This document shows, piece by piece, positions 17,539 to 27,127 of a stretch of 64,000 nucleotides of DNA; position 1 is the stretch's first letter; each line of letters starts with the position of its first letter. Origin of the DNA: Streptomyces sp. NBC_01224 (GTDB lineage: Bacteria; Actinomycetota; Actinomycetes; Streptomycetales; Streptomycetaceae); NCBI RefSeq assembly GCF_036002945.1, contig NZ_CP108529.1, forward strand, positions 6,381,001-6,445,000, written 5' to 3'. Position numbers and translations under genes: made by a program. A model generated the notes under the pieces. It was not told the origin of the DNA. It ran no database searches and saw nothing but the letters and a program-made list of their open reading frames with translations.

Positions 17539-19056
17539 TCAGGACTTGACCTCCGGCGTACACCCCGTGTCGGCGATCACGAAGTACCCCGCCGGTGACT
17601 CCTTCACCGTGTGCGTGACGAAGACGTTGTACAGGCCCATGTTCTCGTTCGAGCCGTTGGCGTACACATAGCCGCCCGTGGTGTGCGCCCTCCCCGCGGT
17701 CACGTGTGCGTAGTTGGTCGCTGTGAAGCACTGAGCCGGTGTGCCGCCCGTCGTGGTCGCCGTCACCTGGGGTGACGTGCTGCCGGCTGTGCCCGATGCG
17801 TCGACCGCTGCCACCGTGTACCGGTAGGCGGTTCCGGCGGAGAGGCCCGAGTCCGTGTACGTCGTGGAAGTGGGGGAGGCGACCTTCGTGCCGTTGCGGT
17901 AGAGCGCGTACGAGGCTGAGTCCGGGACGGCGTTCCAGGACAGTGAAGCGCTGTTCGCCGTGACGCCTGTGACCTGCAGGCCGGACGGGGCGGGGAGTTG
18001 GCCGCCGCCGGGTGTGTCCTGGTCCAGGCCCCAGAAGACGCCCGTGTAGTACGTCGAGCAGATGGAGTTCAGGAAGTACGCGGCCGTCGTGCCGCACTGG
18101 TCGGTGCCCGAGCCGGGGCTCACTGCCAGGCCGTGGCCCATGCCGGAGACGGAGTACGTCTCCACGGCGGGCTTGCCGGAGGCGTCGTTGTAGATGCTGC
18201 GTGTCGTGTTGCCGGGGAGGGTGTCCGTGGACGACGGCGTCTGGCCGATACCCCAGACGTCCGTCCACTGGTCGCGCAGGGCCGTGGCGTTGGCGGGATA
18301 CACCGTGTAGTCGGACGTGCCCTGCCAGATCGCCACGCGGGGCCAGGGGCCCGAGTAGCCGGGGTAGGAGCCGCGTACCTTGTCGCCCCACTGCGTGGGC
18401 GTCAGCTTCTGCGGGCCCGTCTGGCAGCCGGACGCGGCCGCCTGGCTCGTCGCGCACTGGGCGGGCAGGCCCGAGGCCACGGAGCCGCCCGCGAACACGT
18501 CCGGGTACGCGGCCAGCAGGTCGGCGGTCATGCCGCCGCCCGCCGAGAGGCCGGTGACGTACACCCGGCGGGCGTCCGAGCCGTGACTCTGCTTCGCGTG
18601 CTCCACCATCTGCACGATCGAGGCGGCCTCGCCCTTGCCCCTGCTGTCCTCGGCCGGGTCGAACCAGCTGAAGCAGGACAGCGAGTTGTTGGCGGACGTG
18701 GTCTGCGGGAAGACCACGGCGAAGCCCCACAGATCGGCGTACTTCGGCCAGCCCGATTTCGTGTAGTAGTCGTTGGCCGTCTGCGTACAGCCGTGCAGGG
18801 CGATCACCAGCGGTGCGTTCGCGGGCAGACCTGCGGGGGCGTACTGGTACATCTGCAGATTGCCGGGGTTCGTGCCGAAGCCGGTGACCTGCTGCAGGCC
18901 TCCGGCGGCAGCGGCGGGCTGGGCGGCGCCCACGGTGCTCAGCGTCGCCGCGACGACGCCGAGGACAGCCGTGGACGCGACGCGCCGGAGCAGGCGTCGC
19001 AGGATCGATGGGCGCACGGGGGCCTCCCTGCTCGGAACGTGCGGGCGTGCGGACAT
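17539..19056 (-). CDS. Secreted PHB-depolymerase/esterase (CE1-like) with fibronectin III domain
   Basis: 505 residues with a long twin-arginine-like or Sec signal (SILRRLLRRVASTAVLG to about residue 50). The alpha/beta-hydrolase domain (about 55-345) has the oxyanion segment LHGCTQTANDYY near residue 88 and the nucleophile in GLSAG (Ser171). A fibronectin type III domain follows (about 355-435), then a 65-residue C-terminal domain with AQCFTATNYAHVTAGRAH, of a type often attached to these depolymerases and probably for substrate binding. Known relatives degrade short-chain polyhydroxyalkanoates or remove acetyl or feruloyl groups from xylan; the substrate here cannot be told. The gene is monocistronic, 184 bp after the kinase gene on the same strand. 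Confidence 0.88.
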   Translation of the reverse strand: MSARPHVPSREAPVRPSILRRLLRRVASTAVLGVVAATLSTVGAAQPAAAAGGLQQVTGFGTNPGNLQMYQYAPAGLPANAPLVIALHGCTQTANDYYTKSGWPKYADLWGFAVVFPQTTSANNSLSCFSWFDPAEDSRGKGEAASIVQMVEHAKQSHGSDARRVYVTGLSAGGGMTADLLAAYPDVFAGGSVASGLPAQCATSQAAASGCQTGPQKLTPTQWGDKVRGSYPGYSGPWPRVAIWQGTSDYTVYPANATALRDQWTDVWGIGQTPSSTDTLPGNTTRSIYNDASGKPAVETYSVSGMGHGLAVSPGSGTDQCGTTAAYFLNSICSTYYTGVFWGLDQDTPGGGQLPAPSGLQVTGVTANSASLSWNAVPDSASYALYRNGTKVASPTSTTYTDSGLSAGTAYRYTVAAVDASGTAGSTSPQVTATTTGGTPAQCFTATNYAHVTAGRAHTTGGYVYANGSNENMGLYNVFVTHTVKESPAGYFVIADTGCTPEVKS

Positions 19057-19240
19057 GTGGACTGTTGCCGGAACCTACGAGTCCGGGCCGCCACGGCCCA
19101 TGGGGCGGGCTGACATCCCTCGGGCCCCGCTGTGTGCGGCGCCGCCCTTGCGCCGCGAGCACCGGCGGGGAGCGGGCGTTGACATCGAGTGCGCTCGAAG
19201 ATGCGGACTCCCGGCCGGCAACGCCCGCACCCGGGAAGCC

Positions 19241-20176
19241 TCAGACCTCGACCCCCGTCGCGAGTTCCTGTCGCACCCGTGCCGCGGCGCCGACCGGTAC
19301 GGCGTCGGACCCCAGGGCGGCCCTGACCAGCCGGACAGGGTGGCCGCTGACCGGCGGGTCGGCGGCCAGTGACGTCAGGATGAGGGGTTCCAACAGGGGC
19401 CAGGCGCGACTGACCCCGCCGCCGACCACCACCGTGGTGATGTCCACGACGCCCGCTGTCATCACGATCGCCCGGGCGATCCCGGCACCGGCGGCCCGGT
19501 ACACCGCGAGGGCGTCCTGGTCACCGTGGCCGGCGGCCTGTGCGACCTCGCGGGCGGTCAGCCGGCGGCCGGTGCGGTCCGCGTAACGGGCGCCGATGGA
19601 ACGGCCGGAGGCCAGGGTCTCCAGATGGCCGCGGCCGCCGCACGAGCAGAGCAGATCACCGAAGCCGGGGATGTGCCCGATCTCGCCGGCCGCGCCGTGC
19701 GGCCCGGCGAACAGTGCGCCGCCGGTCCACAGAGCGCCGCCGACCCCGGTGCCCAGCGTCATCCCGAGGACGTCCGACTCGCCGCGCACTGCGCCGCCGG
19801 ACGCCTCCCCGTAGAGGAAGGCGTTGACGTCGTTGTCCAGGAACGCCGGGACACCCAGCGCCTCCTCGACGGCGTCCGTCACCGCGAAGCCGGCCCAGCC
19901 GGTGAAGGAGTCGCTGGCCACCAGGATGCGACCGGTGGCGGAGTCCACCACACCGGCTGCGCCGACCCCGCAACCGACGAGGCGGCCGGGGGTGCGCTCC
20001 AGCAGCGGGGCCAGCGCGCCCAGGGCCGCGCCGATCATGGCCCGGCCGCCGTCGGCCGCCGGGGTCGCCACCTCCGCGCGGTCCAGTACGGTCAGGTCCT
20101 CGGCGCAGACCACCACCTGGGTCGTGGTGCCGCCGATGTCCACTCCGGCGAAGAGCGTACGGTCACAAAAGCTCAT
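19241..20176 (-). CDS. ROK-family sugar kinase
   Basis: 311 residues. The N-terminal phosphate loop VDIGGTTTQ and the ATP-domain segments GVGVGAAGVV and LGTGVGGAL identify a ROK kinase; FLDNDVNAF contains the catalytic Asp. The zinc motif is altered: CSCGGRGHLE has His where most family members have the third Cys (CxCGxxGCxE). Its ATG overlaps the stop of the preceding ATPase gene (ATGA), so it is translationally coupled to the importer. It probably phosphorylates the hexose or amino sugar brought in, or a sugar released from an imported glycoconjugate. The substrate is not evident. Confidence 0.88.
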   Translation of the reverse strand: MSFCDRTLFAGVDIGGTTTQVVVCAEDLTVLDRAEVATPAADGGRAMIGAALGALAPLLERTPGRLVGCGVGAAGVVDSATGRILVASDSFTGWAGFAVTDAVEEALGVPAFLDNDVNAFLYGEASGGAVRGESDVLGMTLGTGVGGALWTGGALFAGPHGAAGEIGHIPGFGDLLCSCGGRGHLETLASGRSIGARYADRTGRRLTAREVAQAAGHGDQDALAVYRAAGAGIARAIVMTAGVVDITTVVVGGGVSRAWPLLEPLILTSLAADPPVSGHPVRLVRAALGSDAVPVGAAARVRQELATGVEV

Positions 20177-21882
20177 ACCTGTGCCTCCGTCCGGCCGGCC
20201 GCGAGGGTGGCCAGACGTTCGGCTCTGCGGCCGCGCTGGATCACCGGGTCGGGCACCGGCACGGCGGCCAGCAGCCGGCGGGTGTAGTCGGTCTCCGGGT
20301 GCAGCAGGGTTGCCCCGGTGGGGCCCTGCTCCTCGATCCGGCCGGCCCGCATCACCACGACGCGCTGCGCGAAGTGCTGTACGACGGCCAGGTCGTGGGA
20401 GACGAAGAGACAGGCGAAGCCCAGCTCGTGCTGGAGCTCGGAGATCACTTCGAGCACCGCCTCCTGCACGCTCACGTCGAGCGCGCTGGTGGGCTCGTCG
20501 GCGACCAGCAGCCGGGGCTCCAGGACCAGGGCGCGGGCCAGGCTGACCCGCTGGCGCTGACCGCCGGACAGCTCCCGGGGGGCGCGCCGGGCGAGTTCAC
20601 GCGGCAGCCGGACCCGGTCGAGGACGTCGGCGACCTTGCTCCGGCGGTCCTTGGCGGAGAGCTCGCGGCGGTGCACCCTGAGCGGCTCGGCGACGCATTC
20701 GCCGACCGTCATCCGGGCGTCCAGCGAGGCCACCGGGTCCTGGAGGACCACACCGATACCGGCTCGCAGCGCCCGGCGGGCCCGGGACCGGGTGCGGCCC
20801 AGGTCGCTGCCGAACAGCGAGACGGTGCCGGAACTCGGCGGGATCAGACCGAGCGCGACCCGGGACGCGGTCGACTTGCCGGAGCCCGACTCGCCCACCA
20901 GGCCCAGGGTCTCCCCGGCGTGTACGGCGAGCGAGACCCCGTCCAGGGCGCGCACGGCGCCCTTGCCACGGCCGAACACCACGGAGATGTCGCGGAGTTC
21001 GACCACCGGGTCGGTGTCCGGGCGGGCGGCGGCGGCCGGCGCGGCCGGCCGGCCCGCCTCGGCGACCGACAGCCGGGGCACCGCGGCCAGTAGCCGCTCG
21101 GTGTACTCGTGGGACGGGCGCAGCAGTACGTCCTCGACCGGTCCGGTCTCCACGATCTCGCCGTGGTACATCACGGCGACCCGGTCGGCGAAGTCCGCGA
21201 CCACGCCCATGTTGTGGGTGACCAGCAGGACGCCGGTGCCGGTCTCGACGGCGAGCCGGCGCAGCAGGTCGAGGATCTCGGCCTGCACCGTGACGTCCAG
21301 CGCGGTGGTCGGCTCGTCGGCTATCAGCAGGGCCGGTTCGTTGGCGATGGCCATGGCGATGACCACCCGCTGGCGCTGTCCGCCGGAGAGCTGGAAGGGG
21401 TAGGCGGTGGCCCGCCTCTCCGGCTCCGGGATGCCGACCTTGCGGAGGAGTTCGACGGCTTCGGCGGCGGCCTCCTTGGCGGACACCTTGCGGTGGTTGC
21501 GGATCACCTCGGCGATCTGCCTGCCGATCCGGGTCAGCGGGTCGAGCGCGGTGGCCGGCTCCTGGAACACCATGGAGACGGTCCGGCCACGCAGCGCCGC
21601 CAGGTCGGCCTCGCGGGCACCGACCACCTGGTTGCCGGCGATGGTGGCGCTGCCGGTGGCACGGGCGTTGCCGGCCAGCAGGCCCATCGCGGCCAGCGCG
21701 ATGGTGGACTTGCCGGAACCCGACTCGCCGACCAGGGCGAGCGTCTCGCCGGGGCGGACGTGCAGGGAGACACCTCGTACGGCCGGCACCTTGCCGGTCT
21801 CGGTGGTGAAGACGACACCGAGGTCGTCGAGTTCGAGAATCGGCCCGGCCTGCGGGGCGGCGGAGCCCTGGGTGGCGGTCAT
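20173..21882 (-). CDS. Dipeptide/oligopeptide-type ABC importer, double ATP-binding protein
   Basis: 569 residues containing two complete nucleotide-binding domains, equivalent to DppD and DppF fused. Domain 1 (about 15-265) has GESGSGKST, LSGGQRQRVVIAMA and ADEPTTALD; domain 2 (about 300-540) has GESGSGKST, LSGGQRQRVSLARA and ADEPTSALD. Both have the C-terminal extension typical of peptide importers (LLAAVPRLS, LLAAVPVPD). ATG 21882 overlaps the stop of the permease gene upstream. It energises uptake by the two neighbouring permeases. Confidence 0.93.
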   Translation of the reverse strand: MTATQGSAAPQAGPILELDDLGVVFTTETGKVPAVRGVSLHVRPGETLALVGESGSGKSTIALAAMGLLAGNARATGSATIAGNQVVGAREADLAALRGRTVSMVFQEPATALDPLTRIGRQIAEVIRNHRKVSAKEAAAEAVELLRKVGIPEPERRATAYPFQLSGGQRQRVVIAMAIANEPALLIADEPTTALDVTVQAEILDLLRRLAVETGTGVLLVTHNMGVVADFADRVAVMYHGEIVETGPVEDVLLRPSHEYTERLLAAVPRLSVAEAGRPAAPAAAARPDTDPVVELRDISVVFGRGKGAVRALDGVSLAVHAGETLGLVGESGSGKSTASRVALGLIPPSSGTVSLFGSDLGRTRSRARRALRAGIGVVLQDPVASLDARMTVGECVAEPLRVHRRELSAKDRRSKVADVLDRVRLPRELARRAPRELSGGQRQRVSLARALVLEPRLLVADEPTSALDVSVQEAVLEVISELQHELGFACLFVSHDLAVVQHFAQRVVVMRAGRIEEQGPTGATLLHPETDYTRRLLAAVPVPDPVIQRGRRAERLATLAAGRTEAQV

Positions 21883-22778
21883 CCGCGTCCCCTCACGTCG
21901 AATGCGTCGCGGAGTCCGTCCCCGATCGCGTTGAACGCCCACACCACCAGGATGATGGCCAGGCCCGGCGGCAGGATGAGCCACCAGTAGCCGGAGTAGG
22001 CGGCGGTGAGACCGGCCGAGAGCATGCCGCCCCAGTCGGTGGCCGGCGGCTGGACGCCCAGGCCCAGGTAGGAGACGTAGGCGACCAGCAGGATGGCGTC
22101 GGCGATCTGGAAGGTGGCCGCGACGATGATGGTCGAGACCGAGTTCGGCAGGATGTGCCGGGTGATCGCCCGGGCGTGCGTCCCGCCGATGGCCCGCAGC
22201 GTCAGGACGTAGTCGCGGTTCTTCAGGGAGAGCGTCTCGGCCCTGATCAGCCGGGACGGCACCAGCCAGGAGACGAAGCCCAGGATGACGATCAGTCCGG
22301 TCAGACCCGGGGTGGTGATGGCGGAAACCACCAGCAGGATGAAGAGCGCCGGGATGGCGATCCCCGCGTCCACGATCCGCATCATCACTGCGTCGACCCA
22401 GCCGCCCGCGTAGCCGGCGACGGCGCCCCACAGGGTGCCGATCACGGTGGCCAGGATGCCTGCGGCGAGGCCGACGATCAGCGACACCTTGCCGCCGTAC
22501 ATCAGCCGGCCCAGCTCGTCGTGGCCGACGGCGTCGGTGCCGAGCCAGTGCGAGCCGCTGGGGGCGAGGTTGACCTGCTGGAGCATCGTGTGGGTCTGGT
22601 CGGTGGAGTACACCAGCGGACCGGCGAAGCAGAGCAGGAAGAAGAGGACCACGACGCCGAGCCCGACCACGGCGAGCCGGTTGCGCAGGAAGCGCCGGAC
22701 GGCGAGCCGGGTGCCGGACGCCGTGGCGGCGGCGGTGGCCGTGCCGGGCGCCTGGCCCGGCTGGATGGCGGCGCTCAT
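21879..22778 (-). CDS. Oligopeptide-type ABC importer permease (DppC-like)
   Basis: 299 residues from ATG 22778, which overlaps the end of the previous permease. The N-terminal hydrophobic segment (AVVGLGVVVLFFLLCFAG) is followed by the usual periplasmic-side HWLGTDAVGHDELGRLMYGG motif and five more membrane segments. The ATPase-contact EAA loop reads RAIGGTHARAITRHILPN. It pairs with the 22775-23734 product to form the membrane channel. Confidence 0.93.
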   Translation of the reverse strand: MSAAIQPGQAPGTATAAATASGTRLAVRRFLRNRLAVVGLGVVVLFFLLCFAGPLVYSTDQTHTMLQQVNLAPSGSHWLGTDAVGHDELGRLMYGGKVSLIVGLAAGILATVIGTLWGAVAGYAGGWVDAVMMRIVDAGIAIPALFILLVVSAITTPGLTGLIVILGFVSWLVPSRLIRAETLSLKNRDYVLTLRAIGGTHARAITRHILPNSVSTIIVAATFQIADAILLVAYVSYLGLGVQPPATDWGGMLSAGLTAAYSGYWWLILPPGLAIILVVWAFNAIGDGLRDAFDVRGRG

Positions 22779-23734
22779 GCCCGGCCTGCCTTCACTCGGG
22801 GGTCGATGATCCGCTGGACGATGTCGGCGAGCAGCGTGCCGACCACCGTGGCGGCCGCGATGACCAGTACGCAGCCCAGCAGCACCGGGTAGTCGGAGGA
22901 CTGTGCGGCGGTCCAGAAGAGCAGCCCCATGCCGGGGTAGTTGAAGAGCTGCTCGACGACCAGGGCGCCGCCGAACAGCACCGGCACGTAGTAGCCGAGC
23001 ATGGCGACCACCGGCGTCAGCGAGTTGCGGAACACATGCCGCCACAGGATGGCGCGGGAGCGGGAACCGCCGGCCCGCGCCGTCCTGACGTAGTCCTCGG
23101 AGAGGTTCTCCAGGGTGGCCGCCCGCATGTAGCGGCTGAACACCGCGATCATCGAGGCCGCACCGGCGACGACCGGCAGCACCAGCGCCTGCGGTTCGGA
23201 GAACACCTGGGCGAGCGTGTCCCCCTGCGGGGCCTGGGACGGGAACCACGGCAGCGCCTGGCTGAACACCAGCACCAGGATCAGCCCGAGGAAGTACACG
23301 GGCGTGGAGTAGGCGATGAAGCTCAGCGTGGTGATGACGTAGTCGACCGGCTTGTTGCGCCGGACGGCCTGCCACATGCCCAGCGGGATGGCCAGCACGA
23401 GGCCGAGAATCGCCGACAGGGCGGTGAGGAGCAGGGTCTTGGCCAGCCGCTCGGTGATGAGCTGGGAGACCGGCTCATTGAGGGTGTACGAGGTTCCGAG
23501 GTCGCCGTGCAGCAGCTGGTTCAGGTAGTAGAAGTACTGCACGGGAAGTGGCTTGTCGAGGCCCTGCTCGTGGTTGAAGGACGTGATCTGCTGCGCCGTG
23601 GCCTGCGGGCCGAGGATCCCGCGAGCGGGACCCCCGGGCAGGGCGTGCAGCAGACCGAAGACCACGATCGTCACGATGACGATCACCACGACGGCTTGGA
23701 GGACCCGCCTGATCAGGTACGAGGAAGTGCTCAT
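22775..23734 (-). CDS. Oligopeptide-type ABC importer permease (DppB-like)
   Basis: 319 residues with the family start YLIRRVLQAVVVIVIVTIVVF, the FNHEQGLDKPLPVQY region and five further membrane segments. The EAA loop is ARAGGSRSRAILWRHVFRN. It begins 50 bp after the lipoprotein gene and is overlapped by the next permease gene. Confidence 0.93.
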   Translation of the reverse strand: MSTSSYLIRRVLQAVVVIVIVTIVVFGLLHALPGGPARGILGPQATAQQITSFNHEQGLDKPLPVQYFYYLNQLLHGDLGTSYTLNEPVSQLITERLAKTLLLTALSAILGLVLAIPLGMWQAVRRNKPVDYVITTLSFIAYSTPVYFLGLILVLVFSQALPWFPSQAPQGDTLAQVFSEPQALVLPVVAGAASMIAVFSRYMRAATLENLSEDYVRTARAGGSRSRAILWRHVFRNSLTPVVAMLGYYVPVLFGGALVVEQLFNYPGMGLLFWTAAQSSDYPVLLGCVLVIAAATVVGTLLADIVQRIIDPRVKAGRA

Positions 23735-23784
23735 GTGTTTTCCGGTCGCTTCGGCTCAGTGGTACGCGGGGTCACCGGCCGGGC

Positions 23785-25602
23785 TCACTTGGTCGTCCAC
23801 TTCCACATGGCGGGGTGGAAGTTGGCGAGCGAGTCCTGGGCGAAGCCGCCAAGGCTCTTCTTGACCACGGAGACCTGGTAGTCCGGCTCCGGCAGCCAGA
23901 TGACCGGGAGGTCCTTGGCCAGGGCCGCGCTGTACTTCTGCACCGCCTCGTCGGAGGAGGAGGTGGTGGTCTGGGTGACCAGCTTGTCCACGGCGGGGTT
24001 GGAGTAGCTGCCGAAGTTGGAGCCGCCGCCGGTGGCGAAGAGCGAGTCACCGCTCGGGTAGGCCGGGAAGTACCAGCTGCCCGCGGTGCCGAAGAACGAC
24101 AGCTGCCACTTGCAGCTGTCCTGGTCGGCCTTGCACTGGCCGGCCTGCGAGAGGACCGAGTTGACCGGGGCGGTCTTGATGGTGAAGTCGATGCCGGTCT
24201 TTGCGAACGACGACTGCAGGGCGCTCATCATGTTGTCGGTCACGGTCGAACCGGACTGCGAGAGCACCTGCATCCGGAACTTGGTGCCCTTGTCCACGCC
24301 GGCGCCGCACTGGTTGTCGCCGGTGCCCGGCGCGGTGCACACCATGGTGCCGTTCTGCTCGGTCCAGCCGTGGCCGGTCAGCAGCTGCTTCGCCTTGGCG
24401 GTGGAGAACGGGTACGGGTTGTTCTTCTGCTCCGGCGAGACGAAGGACGAGCTCTGGCCCTGCGGGATCGGGCCGTAGGTGGAGACCGCGGTGCCGTTGA
24501 AGACGACCTTGGAGAGGGTGGTCTGATCCACCGACATCTGGATCGCCTGGCGGGCGTAGAGCTGCTTGAACACAGCGCCCATGGCGGGGTTGTTGAAGTT
24601 GTAGGGCATGTACGTGATGGCCCAGCCGGACCACGGCTTCACCGTGTAGCCCTTGGCGGTGAAGGACGACTCCTGGCTGAGGTTGGTCGCGTTGATGTAG
24701 CCGTAGTCGACCGTGCCTGCCCGGAGCGCGTTCTCCTCGGCGTCCGTGGTGGTGAACGGCAGCAGGTTCACGGTCTTGATGTTGGCCTTGCCCCCGCCGT
24801 CGTACTTGGCGTTGGCCGTCAGCTGGACCTTGCCGGCCGTGGAGAACGACTTGATGGTGTACGGGCCGCTGACCGTCTTCCAGAGCGGGTCGGTGGCGTA
24901 ACCGGAGATCTTCTTGGCGGCGTCGTTCAGGTACGCCCAGACCTTCTTGGCGTCCGCGGCGGTGCGGTCGAGGTCCGACACGCTGCCCGAGTCGCTGGTC
25001 TTGTCCCAGACGTGCTGCGGCATCGGGCGGATCATGCTCAACTCGTTGGCGAGCATCCACTGCTGGTTGTACGCCTGGTCGAAGGTGATGGTGAAGTGCG
25101 TGTCGTCGACGACCTTCAGCGAGGTCCAGTTGTCCGGCGCCTTGCCCGGGCTGTAGCTGGCCCAGTCGGCCTTGTTGGCCTTGACCAGGTTGAACCAGAA
25201 CTCCACGTCGCGGGAGGTGATCTGCTTGCCGTCGCTCCAGTGCCGGTCGCCGAGCGTGATCGTGACGCTCTTGCTGTCCTTGGCGAAGTCGGCGGCGGTG
25301 GCGAGCGAGTTGTCCTTGTTCCAGCCGACCTTGCCGGTGGAGCCGTCGTACGCGATCAGCGGCTCCCAGAGGGACTGGGATATGGAGGAGTTGTTGGTGT
25401 TCAGGTGCGCCGCGGTGCCGACCGGGAGGATCCAGTTCGGCGTGAAGTTCGCCGGCAGCGCGTAGTTGATGGTGTCCGACGAGCCGGAGGCGGACGACGA
25501 GGTGCCGCCCCCGGAACAACCGGTCAGCAGAGCACCCGCGGTGACAGCGGCGCCCGCGACAAGGGCCCAGCGGCGGCTGTTCGCCGTGTGAGCAAGGAAC
25601 AT
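23785..25602 (-). CDS. Extracellular solute-binding lipoprotein of the peptide-importer family (SBP_bac_5)
   Basis: 605 residues from ATG 25602, preceded by GAGGAG. A lipobox, LLTGC, ends the signal peptide, so the mature protein is lipid-anchored outside the membrane. The body has the family motifs WEPLIAYDGSTGKVGW, RHWSDGKQITSRDVEFW and QAIQMSVDQTTLS. It captures the substrate for the downstream permeases. The family binds peptides but also nickel, cellobiose, murein peptides and other compounds. It is the first gene of the leftward operon, divergent from the ROK regulator. Confidence 0.92.
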   Translation of the reverse strand: MFLAHTANSRRWALVAGAAVTAGALLTGCSGGGTSSSASGSSDTINYALPANFTPNWILPVGTAAHLNTNNSSISQSLWEPLIAYDGSTGKVGWNKDNSLATAADFAKDSKSVTITLGDRHWSDGKQITSRDVEFWFNLVKANKADWASYSPGKAPDNWTSLKVVDDTHFTITFDQAYNQQWMLANELSMIRPMPQHVWDKTSDSGSVSDLDRTAADAKKVWAYLNDAAKKISGYATDPLWKTVSGPYTIKSFSTAGKVQLTANAKYDGGGKANIKTVNLLPFTTTDAEENALRAGTVDYGYINATNLSQESSFTAKGYTVKPWSGWAITYMPYNFNNPAMGAVFKQLYARQAIQMSVDQTTLSKVVFNGTAVSTYGPIPQGQSSSFVSPEQKNNPYPFSTAKAKQLLTGHGWTEQNGTMVCTAPGTGDNQCGAGVDKGTKFRMQVLSQSGSTVTDNMMSALQSSFAKTGIDFTIKTAPVNSVLSQAGQCKADQDSCKWQLSFFGTAGSWYFPAYPSGDSLFATGGGSNFGSYSNPAVDKLVTQTTTSSSDEAVQKYSAALAKDLPVIWLPEPDYQVSVVKKSLGGFAQDSLANFHPAMWKWTTK

Positions 25603-25703
25603 GACTCTCCTCAGAGTGAAAGGACCCGTATGCCCGGGACCGGCACTGCGTTCACGACAGCTAACGCCGGACACGCCGAAGAAACAAACAAGAATTAGTA
25701 AAA

Positions 25704-25714
25704 AGTAAGTTACT
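25704..25714. promoter_or_regulatory. Candidate operator, importer side
   Basis: AGTAAGTTACT, an inverted repeat with a single central base, in the divergent region about 100 bp upstream of the lipoprotein start. It shares the octamer AAGTTACT with the site at 25870-25880. A binding site for the ROK regulator is inferred. Confidence 0.35.
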
Positions 25715-25869
25715 GCACCTACGAAAAAAGCCCTCTCGCCTCGATCACCCCTCTCCGTTGGGGGTATTTGGGTGGATTGAATGGGTTTCAGGTAGGGCCT
25801 ACTTCCTTCGCGAAGCTGTTCCCCCGCGCCGAGCGCGGGCGTATTGTCTTCGCCACACCCACCGTTGCG

Positions 25870-25880
25870 GAAGTTACTTC
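25870..25880. promoter_or_regulatory. Candidate operator, regulator side
   Basis: GAAGTTACTTC, inverted-repeat arms GAAGT/ACTTC around one base, ends four bases before the ROK regulator ATG, where a bound protein would block its own expression. Shares AAGTTACT with 25704-25714. Confidence 0.35.
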
Positions 25881-25884
25881 GTAC

Positions 25885-27105
25885 ATGACTGAAATAAGTG
25901 CATGGGACCGCAGGGCCGCAAAAGGCACGCCGGCCCTCGCCGCGCGGGTCCTGGAACTCGTCGCATCGGGCCAGGCCTCGTCACGCGCCGAACTCGCCGG
26001 ACTGCTGGGGGCCGCCGCCTCCACCATCTCTCTCACCGTGGCCCATCTGGTGGAGCGCGGGCTGATCGCCGAGGAGGGCACCCAGTCCTCCACCGGCGGG
26101 CGCCCCCGCAAAGTACTGAGACTGGGGAGCAACGACGAGTTCGCGGTCGCCGCCGACCTCGGCGGCCGGCACGCCCGGATCGGTGTGGTGCTGCCCGGCG
26201 GCGGTCTGACCGATGTCTCGACCGTCCCCTTCGTGATCGCCGACGGCCCCGAGGCGGCTCTGCCCCGGCTCGCCGAGACCCTGGAGGCGCTGGCCGAGCA
26301 GCGCGGCCGCGGCCGGCTGCGCGGGGTCGGGCTCTCGCTGCCCGGACCGGTGGACATCGCGTCGGGGTCGGTCGTCCTGCCGTCGCGGATGCCGGGCTGG
26401 AACCGTTTTCCGGTCACCGCCTGGCTGGAGGAACGCTTCGGCGTCCCGGCCGCCGTGGACAACGACGCCAACTGCATGGCGATCGGCGAGCACACCGTAC
26501 GGCCCGCCGAGCACCGGCAGACGATCATGGTGAAGATCGGCTCCGCGATCGGCGCCGGCGTCATCGTCGACGGACGCCTCTACCGGGGCGGAACCGGCGC
26601 GGCCGGTGACATCACCCACATCCGGATCGACGCCGGCGCCGACATCCCCTGCTCCTGCGGCAACACCGGCTGCCTGGAAACCGTGGCGTCCGGCGCCGCC
26701 CTGGTCCGCATCCTGCGCGAGCGCGGGGCCGACGTCAGCAGCCCCGAGGACGTGGCCCGACTCGCCATCGACGCAGACCCGTTGGCCACCCGCGCGGTCC
26801 GCAGGGCCGGCGACTACCTCGGCCAGGTGCTCGCCGCCAACGTCAACTTCTTCAATCCCGACGCCGTCTACCTCGGCGGCATCCTCTCCACCCTGGAACC
26901 GTTCGTCGCCGCCGTGCGCAGCCAGCTCTACGAGAGCTGCCACCCGCTCGTCACCGAACACCTCACCATCGAGCGGGCCAGCCTCGGCGCCGACGCCGGA
27001 CTGGTCGGCGCCGGTCAGTTCGCCCTGCAGCGCGCCCTGACCCGCGCCCTGAGCGAGGTCGGCGCCGCCGACCAATTCCGCGCCCCAGCGCCCCGTCACG
27101 TCTGA
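25885..27105 (+). CDS. ROK-family transcriptional regulator (NagC/XylR type)
   Basis: 406 residues from ATG 25885. The N-terminal winged helix-turn-helix (about 15-75) includes SRAELAGLLGAAASTISLTV and the basic GGRPRK wing. The ROK sugar-binding half has LPGPVDI, VDNDANCMAIGE and the intact zinc motif CSCGNTGCLE. Such proteins repress transport operons until a sugar binds. It lies divergent from the importer operon and 22 bp upstream of the M81 peptidase gene, so it is the likely regulator of both. Confidence 0.9.
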   Translation: MTEISAWDRRAAKGTPALAARVLELVASGQASSRAELAGLLGAAASTISLTVAHLVERGLIAEEGTQSSTGGRPRKVLRLGSNDEFAVAADLGGRHARIGVVLPGGGLTDVSTVPFVIADGPEAALPRLAETLEALAEQRGRGRLRGVGLSLPGPVDIASGSVVLPSRMPGWNRFPVTAWLEERFGVPAAVDNDANCMAIGEHTVRPAEHRQTIMVKIGSAIGAGVIVDGRLYRGGTGAAGDITHIRIDAGADIPCSCGNTGCLETVASGAALVRILRERGADVSSPEDVARLAIDADPLATRAVRRAGDYLGQVLAANVNFFNPDAVYLGGILSTLEPFVAAVRSQLYESCHPLVTEHLTIERASLGADAGLVGAGQFALQRALTRALSEVGAADQFRAPAPRHV

Positions 27106-27127
27106 CGCCCCACCCCTACGAGGAGCC

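Noticed and set aside
21534..24500. Several long plus-strand frames over the importer genes
   Set aside because: All are antisense to well-supported importer proteins and lack motifs.
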